Shown here: positions 23,725-31,010 of the stretch, piece after piece
Layout of the letters: each line of letters begins with the position of its first letter
How positions within the stretch are numbered: the first letter of the stretch is position 1
Source: Candidatus Acidiferrum typicum
GTDB taxonomy: Bacteria; Acidobacteriota; Terriglobia; Acidiferrales; UBA7541
Assembly (NCBI GenBank): GCA_025463055.1
Contig: JAOAPV010000006.1
Span: 1 to 38,835, forward strand
Length of the DNA: 38,835 bases
Direction of reading: 5' to 3'
The notes under the pieces: generated by a model
The model's input: the letters and a program-made list of their open reading frames with translations, nothing else
Database searches by the model: none
What the model was told of the DNA's origin: nothing
Translations under genes and position numbers: made by a program

Positions 23725-24948
23725 GTGCCAGATTCATCTTTTATTAGTCTTTTGCCCGCGAATATAAAACGAAATACGGCTGCCGGATCGAGCGCGCCAG
23801 AGGCGCCCGTGCCGGTCCCGGCCAGTGCTGTGCCGCAGTTCGGGGCTCCAGCTCACCTTGTAGGTGATGATTTTTGGTCGAATTTGAAGCAATTTCTGAC
23901 CGAGCGCCCCGTCAAGGTTGTCGAGCGTCCGGGTGCACCGTTCACGCGTAATGCGTTTGGCGGCGGGGTCGGGGAGAATTTCAAGGAATTTTTGAGCTCG
24001 CGCCCAGTGCCCAAGGGCCCGCTCAACAGCAGGCTGGCGGTCAACTGGGGCTCGAGCTTTGGCGGTTTCTTCTACCGCATCAAAGAAGTCATATCGCCGA
24101 CGAAGCTTCCCCCGCTACAAGTCACGAGCAAGCCGGTTAAGGTGAAGGAAATTTGGTCGAAGGATGAAAACTTCGGCTGGACACAAATCATTTCCATGGG
24201 CCTGCACGCGGGGATTTTTGCCCTCGTGATTTTCGTGCCACTCTTCTGGCATTTCTCGAAACCCATCCAGGCCAAGAGCAATGTGGACGTCGTACCACTC
24301 GACATCTCTCCGTATGTGACCAAGCTGCCCGCCGGAGCCGCAAAAGCAGGAGGTGGTGGCGGCGCCAATGACCACACCATGACTCCTGTGAATAAGGGTA
24401 AATTGCCCAAGTTCAAGTGGACGCAATTTACGCCTCCGCAGATAAAGATTCAGAATCCCAATCCGAAGCTCGCTATGGATCCCGCGCTGCTGGGTCCGCC
24501 GGACTTGAAGGTGTCGAGTCCGAATATGTCCACATACGGTGACCCGCTGGCTTCCGCGTACTCCGATTCACTCGGCCACGGCAACGGCACGGGTATCGGC
24601 AGTGGCACAGGCGGTGGCCTGGGTCCTGGCGAAGGTGGCGGCACCGGTGGCGGCGCGTTTCGCGCGGGCGTGAACGGCGTCGGCGTGCCTATCTGCTTGT
24701 ACTGCCCGATCCCGCAATATTCAGACGAGGCGCGCAAAGCCAAGTATCAAGGCACGGTAGTGTTGCAAGTAACCATCACTCCCGATGGCCGTGCGATCAA
24801 CATCTCCGTTGTGAAAGGCCCTGGTCTCGGCTTGGAAGAAAAAGCCATCGAAGCCGTCAGGGGCTGGAAGTTCAAACCTGCGGTAGGCCCGAACGGCAAG
24901 GTTGTGGCCACCATCGTCCCAATCGAAGTTACCTTCCGCCTATACTGA
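23725..24948 (+). CDS. TonB-family energy transducer protein
   Basis: TonB-like proteins carry proton-motive energy from ExbB/ExbD to outer-membrane receptors. This 407-residue protein has an unusually long cytoplasmic N-terminus (about 150 residues), one membrane helix at about 154-176 (ISMGLHAGIFALVIFVPLF), a Gly-rich periplasmic linker around residues 285-315, and a C-terminal TonB domain: QYSDEARKAKYQGTVVLQVTITPDGRA...GLEEKAIEAVRGWKFKPA...VPIEVTFRLY. The N-terminal region repeats a motif, WSNLKQFLTERPV at about 51-63 and ENFKEFLSSRPV at about 84-95. The start is GTG with AGAGGAC upstream. No exbB/exbD lies next to it. A secreted protein gene follows after about 150 bases. Confidence 0.88.
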   Translation: MPDSSFISLLPANIKRNTAAGSSAPEAPVPVPASAVPQFGAPAHLVGDDFWSNLKQFLTERPVKVVERPGAPFTRNAFGGGVGENFKEFLSSRPVPKGPLNSRLAVNWGSSFGGFFYRIKEVISPTKLPPLQVTSKPVKVKEIWSKDENFGWTQIISMGLHAGIFALVIFVPLFWHFSKPIQAKSNVDVVPLDISPYVTKLPAGAAKAGGGGGANDHTMTPVNKGKLPKFKWTQFTPPQIKIQNPNPKLAMDPALLGPPDLKVSSPNMSTYGDPLASAYSDSLGHGNGTGIGSGTGGGLGPGEGGGTGGGAFRAGVNGVGVPICLYCPIPQYSDEARKAKYQGTVVLQVTITPDGRAINISVVKGPGLGLEEKAIEAVRGWKFKPAVGPNGKVVATIVPIEVTFRLY

Positions 24949-25094
24949 GCGGGTTCTGGTAACTCCCGGCCTTCCGTAAGCAAACTACATTTTTCGCATC
25001 TGCCAATTGCCGGTCGTGTGCGTCTGCTCGCTAGGCCACCAATTCGGCAACACGCGATCCTTCTTCCCGCTTGCGTCGCCACCAATCTGCTAGG

Positions 25095-25958
25095 ATGAAG
25101 TTCATGCGGAGAGCGTTATCGCGTTACATTGGCGTGCTGGGTTGCGCCGCCCTTCTCACTGGTGCTGCTTGGGCACAAAACACCGCAGGTTCGCTCCAGT
25201 TAGCGGCTCGGATCAGTCCTACCGCTGCTCGCGCAGAGCCGGTACGACAATTCACGTTTTACGTTCTCACCAGGAGCTATGCGGAAATCGTAAAGGAAGT
25301 CGAAGCGGAAAATCAGATTCCTCCCCGCGAGAAATTTATTGATGACCTGAAGCTTTCTCCCGAGCTGAAAGAATGGCTTAAGGCACATGATATTTTTGAT
25401 TTGACGATGCCCGGCTTGGACCGCCTGGTCACGCCGGACGATATAATACATGTGCCGGAATTTCTTTTAGCTTATCAGCGCTCCAACAGTGGTGGCGTAA
25501 CCGCTGGCATTCCCAAGCCGAAGTACGCCGATGCGGACAAGACTACCCATCCGGATCGCTACAACAAACAATTGCAGGATTATTACGTCGCGCTGAAAAA
25601 ATTCATCCAGAACAATCCTTCTACTGTCAGTGGAATCGAGCTGGAACTGGTGGGTGTGAATCCGCAAGACAAGTGGTCGAAAATCCAAGCCGAACACAGA
25701 CGCCGGGTGCTGCGGCTCGCACCGGAATTTGCGCAGACGAAATATCTGGCGGCAAAAGCGGATACCGATCTGGACGGTCGCGCCTCGGTTTCCGGCCTCG
25801 CTCCCGGAGAATACTGGCTCAGCACGCTCAATCTGAATGCCAACGCCGGCGACACGACGCTCGGTTGGGACGCTCCCGTAGCGATTCACGCGGGTCAAAC
25901 CACGCGGGTGGAGCTCACCAACCTCAACGCCGTCGATAGACGCGCGTCGGCTCCCTGA
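25095..25958 (+). CDS. Secreted protein of unknown function with beta-sandwich C-terminus
   Basis: From ATG 25095 the protein has 287 residues with a signal peptide (MKFMRRALSRYIGVLGCAALL, cut near AWAQ at residue 28). The ATG at 25104, with AGGA eight bases upstream, is an equally possible start. The mature part opens with a strand FTFYVLTRSYAEIVKEV, continues in a helical stretch with many charged residues, and ends in SGLAPGEYWLST...APVAIHAGQTTRVELTNLNAV, which looks like a carboxypeptidase-regulatory or Ig-like beta sandwich. Similar SGLAPGEYWL endings are common in acidobacterial envelope proteins. I cannot name a function. It lies between tonB and terC on the same strand, 18 bases before terC, so it may be co-transcribed with terC. 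Confidence 0.7.
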   Translation: MKFMRRALSRYIGVLGCAALLTGAAWAQNTAGSLQLAARISPTAARAEPVRQFTFYVLTRSYAEIVKEVEAENQIPPREKFIDDLKLSPELKEWLKAHDIFDLTMPGLDRLVTPDDIIHVPEFLLAYQRSNSGGVTAGIPKPKYADADKTTHPDRYNKQLQDYYVALKKFIQNNPSTVSGIELELVGVNPQDKWSKIQAEHRRRVLRLAPEFAQTKYLAAKADTDLDGRASVSGLAPGEYWLSTLNLNANAGDTTLGWDAPVAIHAGQTTRVELTNLNAVDRRASAP

Positions 25959-25976
25959 CGCGCTGCGCGTTCTGAA

Positions 25977-26921
25977 ATGGGCACTCCCTTTCTTTGGATT
26001 GGATTCAATGTTTTCATCCTGGCGTGTATCGCCTTGGATTTGGGTGTCTTCAACAGGCGCCTGCACAAGGTCAGCCTGCGCGAAGCCGGCTTCTTCAGTT
26101 TGCTGTGGGTCGCGCTCTCGATCTTATTTGGTTTCGGAATACTCCACTACTTTGGCAAGCAAGCGGGCCTGGAATTTTTCACCGGGTACCTCATCGAAAA
26201 AGCGCTCAGCGTCGACAATCTGTTCCTGTTTCTGGTGATCTTCCGCACCTTCGCAATCGACGAACGTTTTCAGCATCGCATGCTCGAATGGGGCATCGTG
26301 GGCGCGCTCGTGATGCGCGGAATAATGATATTGGCTGGTGCGGAGCTAATTGAGCGGTTTTCCTGGGTACTGTACGTGTTCGGCGCGTTTATCGTTTATG
26401 CCGGAATTCACATGCTGTTCATCAAGAAGGAAAAAGTCCACCCTGAAAAAAGCTTTATCTTTCGCTTTGCGAGCAAACATCTTCGAGTTACACACGATTA
26501 CAAAGGCGAGCACTTCTTTGTGCGGAGCGGCGGGAAACTTTACGCCACACCCCTGTTCCTGGTTTTGCTCGTGGTTGAAATCACGGACATCACCCTGGCC
26601 ATCGATTCCATCCCGGCGATTTTCGGCATCACGCAAGACCCCTTCATCGTGTACACATCGAATGTCTTCGCCATCCTCGGGCTGCGCGCTATGTATTTCC
26701 TGCTGGCCAGCGTGCTCAATCGCCTGCGCTTCCTGACCGTCGGGCTATCCTTCGTGCTGACTTTTATCGGCGCAAAGATGATTGCGCACAAGTGGGTGGA
26801 CATTCCCGAATATATTTCTTTACTGATTGTCTTGGGGATTTTGCTGTTCGCGCTAGCGGCTTCGCTGCTTTTCCCGGCTAGAGCCGCCACTGCAAAGCGC
26901 CCGCAGTCAACCACCGAATGA
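25977..26921 (+). CDS. TerC-family integral membrane protein
   Basis: TerC/Alx proteins are multi-pass inner-membrane proteins linked to metal ion handling, notably manganese, and to tellurite resistance. The 314-residue protein has about eight hydrophobic helices and the family core motifs: EKALSVDNLFLFLVIF with the acidic pair, VEITDITLAIDSIPAIFGIT with three acidic residues, and SNVFAILGLRAMYFLL. It starts 18 bases after the preceding gene. The yybP-ykoY manganese riboswitch that often precedes terC homologues is not possible in so short a gap. It is convergent with the zinc-finger gene at 26942-27208. A metal-exporter role is an inference from the family. Confidence 0.92.
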   Translation: MGTPFLWIGFNVFILACIALDLGVFNRRLHKVSLREAGFFSLLWVALSILFGFGILHYFGKQAGLEFFTGYLIEKALSVDNLFLFLVIFRTFAIDERFQHRMLEWGIVGALVMRGIMILAGAELIERFSWVLYVFGAFIVYAGIHMLFIKKEKVHPEKSFIFRFASKHLRVTHDYKGEHFFVRSGGKLYATPLFLVLLVVEITDITLAIDSIPAIFGITQDPFIVYTSNVFAILGLRAMYFLLASVLNRLRFLTVGLSFVLTFIGAKMIAHKWVDIPEYISLLIVLGILLFALAASLLFPARAATAKRPQSTTE

Positions 26922-26941
26922 ATTCGCGCGTAACCTGCGCC

Positions 26942-27208
26942 TCAGCCTTCCTCGAACATTACTTCATCGACGTAGCACCACATCCAGTCTTCTCCTGGCT
27001 CGATGGACTTCACAATGGGGTGCTTCGTTGCACGAAAGTGCTTTGTAGCGTGTTTGTTCTTCGATGAGTCGCAACAGCCCACATGCCCGCAAATCTCGCA
27101 AAGCCGCAGGTGTACCCAGGTGTCGCCCATTTTCAGGCATTCCTCGCAGCCGTGCGTTTTGGGCTTTGGGTTACGAATCTGATCGATGTGTGTGCAAGCC
27201 TCGGCCAT
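26942..27208 (-). CDS. UBP-type zinc finger protein
   Basis: The 88-residue protein is almost entirely one zf-UBP domain. The zinc ligands of the family are in place: Cys5/His7, Cys21/Cys24, Cys37/Cys40, Cys45, and the histidines at 53, 57 and 63 (CTHID, CEECL, CEICGHVGCCDSSKNKHATKHFRATKHP). The domain closes with DWMWCYVDEVMF. In eukaryotes this fold binds the free C-terminus of ubiquitin; in bacteria its ligand is unknown. GGAGG lies six bases before the ATG, and the start is only 15 bases after the histidine kinase stop, so it is the last gene of a three-gene operon with the kinase and the RR/TrxR-like fusion. Confidence 0.92.
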   Translation of the reverse strand: MAEACTHIDQIRNPKPKTHGCEECLKMGDTWVHLRLCEICGHVGCCDSSKNKHATKHFRATKHPIVKSIEPGEDWMWCYVDEVMFEEG

Positions 27209-27223
27209 GCCGTCCTCCTATGC

Positions 27224-28624
27224 CTATTCTGGCGCTTGAATCGGGATGCGCACCGAGAAGCGAGTGTTGCCGGGCACAGACTCCACGGAAATTTGGCCAT
27301 GCATGCTCGTCACGATGCGATAGACGAAATCGAGACCGAGGCCCGTGCCATCGCCGACGCCTTTGGTTGTAAAAAACGGCTCAAAAATCCGCGACTTGAC
27401 CTCGGGAGGGATACCCGGGCCATTGTCTGCAATCTCTACGAGGATGCACTCGTTTTCGCGGGCCGTGCGAATGTGCAGTTTACCGTTGTCGCCCATGGCG
27501 TCAGCAGCATTGTCGATCAGATTTGTCCACACCTGATTGAGTTCGCTGCCATAGGCCATGATTTTGGGCAGGTCCGGTTCATAGTTGCGCGTAACACTGA
27601 TACCGCGCTTTAGCTTGTGATGCATGATCGTCAGCGTTGTCTCCAGGCTCTTGGTGATGTCCACTTCCTGGAGCCTGGCCTGATCCATGTACGAATATTC
27701 TTTGATTGCCTTGATCAGATCAGAGATGCGAGCGGTGCTGTGCTCCAGTTCGTCAGCGATGCGCTCCATCTCCAGCAGTGTAGCGAAGCGCATCAGCTCA
27801 GGGCCGAGCGAATCACCCGCTGCCGCCGTGAAACTCTCGAGGTGCGTATCGGTAATGTTTGCCTCGGTGAGCAGCGGCGCCAGCGTCCACGCATCGGCCA
27901 CTTTTCGATGTTCAAGCCAGGCCTGAATGGCTTCTTCTCGCTCAACACGCTTGAATTCGTCCTTGAATTGGGCAGGCTGCAGCGACGCTCGAATTTCCTC
28001 TTCCCGCTTTGCGAGCAGCGCGCAATCCTCGGGGCCAATGTTTCGCGCCACTTGGCGCAAGCGAGCGAGGCAATCGCGTAGCGCACTCGCCGAGCGGCGC
28101 GCCGCCGCGGACGGATTGTTCAGCTCATGCGCCAAACCCGCGGACAGCTTGCCGAGCGCAGCGAGTTTCTCTCTCTGCTGGGTAACGAGGGTGAAGCTTC
28201 TGACCCGATCGGTAAGAACGCCCACCAACCGCTGCGCGAGTTCCGGCATGCGATGCAGCATTTCCGGAAAGTGGCTGGAGTTCAGCGCAAGAGCATGCAC
28301 CGCGGTAATGGCACGCGCGGTCATTGGAACGGTTTTCATTCGTGAAAACGGGAGAAAGCCCGTTACCGACGGCGCCGTAGCCGTATATGTCTGGCTATCA
28401 GGTTCACTTTCGCGACGCCCGCGAATTTCGCCTGAGAGAAGCACCAGCATCGTGTCCGCCGCTGAATCTTCCCGGCTTACAATTTCCCCGGCGCTGAACC
28501 GGCGCTCCTCGGCATGGCCGATAAACCATTCAAGGTCAGCATCTGAAAGATCGGAGAACGCGGGCACCTTGCGAAGCGGCGCGGATACCGCGTCCGTGTG
28601 GGCCTTGTCCGGCAATGCCGTCAT
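27224..28624 (-). CDS. Histidine kinase with N-terminal cyclic-nucleotide-binding domain
   Basis: The ATG at 28624 gives 466 residues and lies 43 bases after the RR/TrxR-like stop; the frame extends further upstream but would overlap that gene. Residues 15-135 form a CAP_ED-type cNMP-binding domain ([27 protein letters not shown], then LLSGEIRG). The dimerisation helix carries the phospho-acceptor His166 in [17 protein letters not shown]. The ATPase domain has N-box [11 protein letters not shown]1 [11 protein letters not shown]-box FEPFFTTK and G2 [12 protein letters not shown]. There is no membrane helix, so the kinase is cytoplasmic. By position it should phosphorylate Asp62 of the response-regulator domain encoded just upstream, but the cNMP effector is unconfirmed. 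Confidence 0.92.
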   Translation of the reverse strand: MTALPDKAHTDAVSAPLRKVPAFSDLSDADLEWFIGHAEERRFSAGEIVSREDSAADTMLVLLSGEIRGRRESEPDSQTYTATAPSVTGFLPFSRMKTVPMTARAITAVHALALNSSHFPEMLHRMPELAQRLVGVLTDRVRSFTLVTQQREKLAALGKLSAGLAHELNNPSAAARRSASALRDCLARLRQVARNIGPEDCALLAKREEEIRASLQPAQFKDEFKRVEREEAIQAWLEHRKVADAWTLAPLLTEANITDTHLESFTAAAGDSLGPELMRFATLLEMERIADELEHSTARISDLIKAIKEYSYMDQARLQEVDITKSLETTLTIMHHKLKRGISVTRNYEPDLPKIMAYGSELNQVWTNLIDNAADAMGDNGKLHIRTARENECILVEIADNGPGIPPEVKSRIFEPFFTTKGVGDGTGLGLDFVYRIVTSMHGQISVESVPGNTRFSVRIPIQAPE

Positions 28625-28667
28625 GCGTCTCGCCGCCTTTCCTCGTGCGCCAACTCCTGTGAAGAGC

Positions 28668-30341
28668 TCATTGTACTTTCGCGAGATATTGATGCATGAA
28701 TTGCACAACTACCGCGCCTTCTCCTACGCCGGAGGCCACGCGCTTCACCGATCCGTGCCGCACGTCTCCGACCACAAAGATTCCCGGCACATTCGTTTCC
28801 AGGAGTCCCGGATCGCGGTCGAGCGTCCACCCCTCCGGGCGCTTGCCATCCTGAAGCAAATCCGGACCGGATAGGATGAAGCCTCGCTCATCGCGCTTGA
28901 CCAAGCCGTCCAACCATTCTGTGCGGGGCTGAGCGCCGATAAAGATGAACAAGCTGCTAGCCGGCACCCTTTCAACTTCCCCAGTGACCGCGCGCCGAAT
29001 CGTCATCTCAGAAAGGTGCGTCTCGCCATGCACTTCAATGACGGTGGTGTGTGTCCACACTTCAATATTCGCGGTCTTTTCGATCTGTTCGATCAAATAG
29101 TGCGACATGGTACTCGCTAGCGAGCCGCCGCGCACAAGCATGATCACCTTTTGCGCGAACTTGGAGAAATGCATCGCGGCTTGGCCGGCGGAGTTCGCTC
29201 CGCCAATAATGTAAACGGTTTCACCTTTGCACGCGATCGCTTCCGATGCGCCTCCGCCATAGTAAACGCCTGCGCCCTGCAGCCGCTCCATTCCTGGCAC
29301 GTTCAACGTGCGCCACTGTACGCCCATGGCTAGGAGCAATGCATGGCAGGAGATTTCGGCACCGTCGGAAAGCTTGATGTGGCGATAGGGACCATCTATG
29401 CGCAGGCTTAGCGCTTCCTGCGGCGAGAGGATCTCCACCTCGAAGCGCCGCGCCTGTGCCACCGCCCGCCGCGCCAAATCCAGTCCGCTTAGTCCAGAGG
29501 GGAATCCCAAATAATTTTCGATGCGTGAGCTGAGGCCCGCTTGGCCGCCGGGCGCTTCGCGCTCGATCATCACTGTTCGCAGGCCCTCGGAAGCGCCATA
29601 CACCGCGGCGGCAAGCCCCGCGGGCCCTCCGCCGATAATGGCAAGGTCGTAGAAATTCGTGTGCGCTTTGGTGTGCAGGCCCAGCTTGTTTGCCACCGCC
29701 GGGAAGGGCGGCTCGGCCAGGCGCTCGCCGTCCGGGAAAAGGATAAGCGGCAGAGTTTCCGCCTCGGGTCCCAAAGATTCCAGCAAGCGCCGCACTTCCG
29801 GGTCCGTTGCTGCAACCTCGACGTCGATCCACTGGTACGGCACCTGGTTACGGCCGAGAAAATCGCGCAGCTCGTAAGAGCGGGAAGACCAGCGCGTGCC
29901 CAGAACGCGGATTCCTTCGTAAAGCGGGCGAAACTGTGCGGTCCAGTCATGGAGTAAATCATCCAGCGCGGGAAAGAGTTTTTCCTCGGGCGGATCCCAC
30001 GGCTTCATCAAGTAGTAGTGCACGCGCGCTTCATTAATCGCATCGATCGCTGCATTCGTATCGGCGTACGCCGTCAGCAAGGCGCGCTTAGCCTGCGGGT
30101 GAATATCCATCGCCTGGGTGAGAAAGCCTACGCCATCCATCTGCGGCATGCGCTGGTCGGCCAGAAGCAGAGCTACAGGATTATTGCGAGCCTTGAGCTC
30201 GCGAAGCGTAGTTAGCGCGGCGTTCCCGGAATTGGCGCGCATTACGCGGTAATGTTCAGCGTAGTGCCCCCGGAGGTCGCGCTCAATCGCGCGCAAAACC
30301 TCCGGATCGTCATCCACCGTCATCATTACTGGCTTCGGCAT
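28668..30341 (-). CDS. Response regulator fused to thioredoxin-reductase-like flavoprotein
   Basis: The 557-residue protein has three parts. Residues 1-130 are a receiver domain with Asp10-12, phospho-acceptor Asp62 in LLLADQRMP, Thr90 and Lys113. Residues about 143-220 form a glutaredoxin-like module (IRVLGTRWSSRSYELRDFL) whose usual CxxC is replaced by RWSSRS. Residues 231-557 are a TrxR-type FAD/NAD(P)H fold with GGGPAG at 237-242, GGANSAG at 380-386 and FAD motif VVGDVRHGSVKRV. Where TrxR has its redox CxxC, this protein has YGGG at 361-364. Fused RR/thioredoxin-disulfide reductases of this kind occur in several phyla. Disulfide reduction by the canonical route is therefore not expected. 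It heads an operon with the histidine kinase and the UBP zinc finger. Confidence 0.93.
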   Translation of the reverse strand: MPKPVMMTVDDDPEVLRAIERDLRGHYAEHYRVMRANSGNAALTTLRELKARNNPVALLLADQRMPQMDGVGFLTQAMDIHPQAKRALLTAYADTNAAIDAINEARVHYYLMKPWDPPEEKLFPALDDLLHDWTAQFRPLYEGIRVLGTRWSSRSYELRDFLGRNQVPYQWIDVEVAATDPEVRRLLESLGPEAETLPLILFPDGERLAEPPFPAVANKLGLHTKAHTNFYDLAIIGGGPAGLAAAVYGASEGLRTVMIEREAPGGQAGLSSRIENYLGFPSGLSGLDLARRAVAQARRFEVEILSPQEALSLRIDGPYRHIKLSDGAEISCHALLLAMGVQWRTLNVPGMERLQGAGVYYGGGASEAIACKGETVYIIGGANSAGQAAMHFSKFAQKVIMLVRGGSLASTMSHYLIEQIEKTANIEVWTHTTVIEVHGETHLSEMTIRRAVTGEVERVPASSLFIFIGAQPRTEWLDGLVKRDERGFILSGPDLLQDGKRPEGWTLDRDPGLLETNVPGIFVVGDVRHGSVKRVASGVGEGAVVVQFMHQYLAKVQ

Positions 30342-30434
30342 AGCACTTCGGATGAGAAACGGGGCCCTTTGGTTACTTTTCTCTGGCCGTGCTTCGTTTT
30401 CGCCCGCCCCTCACGCTACAATTTCAATTCATCC

Positions 30435-31010
30435 ATGTCCAGTCCGCTCGCCTCCGCCATCACCGATCTCTCGTCGAGCGACCCCGTCATGCGCTCGGCG
30501 GCCGCGATAGAGATTTATCGACGGGGACGAGCGCCGGCTGACCGCGCGATCTACATCTGGTGGACAAATCCCGAGTTTGCGGCACTCTTCGGTGCCACCC
30601 CGGCCGTTACCGTTGGCCTTGCAGTCAAACCCGAAACGTTCGCGCGCATTCGCAATGCAAATGGCTCACCGCCTCTTGTAAACGTGCCGCCCGATCAAGA
30701 CGCCGAAGAGTTCGAACTGCATTTCCCAAACGATATCTCTTTGGACGTGCTGACCACGCGCGACCCGGAAGGGTCAGGCGCTGTCTCCAAATTTCTTGCG
30801 AAATTCGGCGAAGGCGTACAACAGGTGGAGTTTCTCTGCACGAACGTGGACCGCGCGACGCAAATCTTGAAAGAGAAGTTTCGCGTCCAGCCAATCTACC
30901 CAGAAACCCGCGCGGGCGCGGATAATACGCGAGTCAATTTTTTCTTGGTGCCCTTACCCATCGCCGGCAAGGTCCTCATCGAGCTTTATGAGCGCACGCG
31001 CGGCCTCTAA
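30435..31010 (+). CDS. VOC/glyoxalase-like domain protein, function unknown
   Basis: From ATG 30435 the protein has 191 residues; the open frame reaches upstream to 30252 but that part overlaps the divergent regulator gene. The N-terminal part holds AADRAIYIWWTNPEFAALFG and an NVPPDQDAEEFELHF stretch. The C-terminal half (GEGVQQVEFLCTNVDRATQILKEKFRVQPIYPE...NTRVNFFLVPL...VLIELYE) has the strand-helix-strand rhythm of a vicinal-oxygen-chelate or methylmalonyl-CoA-epimerase-like module. A TACAAT at 30417-30422 could be its -10 box, leaving almost no leader. The 3' end overlaps the debranching-enzyme stop codon of the opposite strand. The enzymatic role is not assignable. Confidence 0.68.
   Translation: MSSPLASAITDLSSSDPVMRSAAAIEIYRRGRAPADRAIYIWWTNPEFAALFGATPAVTVGLAVKPETFARIRNANGSPPLVNVPPDQDAEEFELHFPNDISLDVLTTRDPEGSGAVSKFLAKFGEGVQQVEFLCTNVDRATQILKEKFRVQPIYPETRAGADNTRVNFFLVPLPIAGKVLIELYERTRGL

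Noticed and set aside
25959-25976. yybP-ykoY type manganese riboswitch before terC
   Set aside because: Only 18 bases separate the genes, which is too short.
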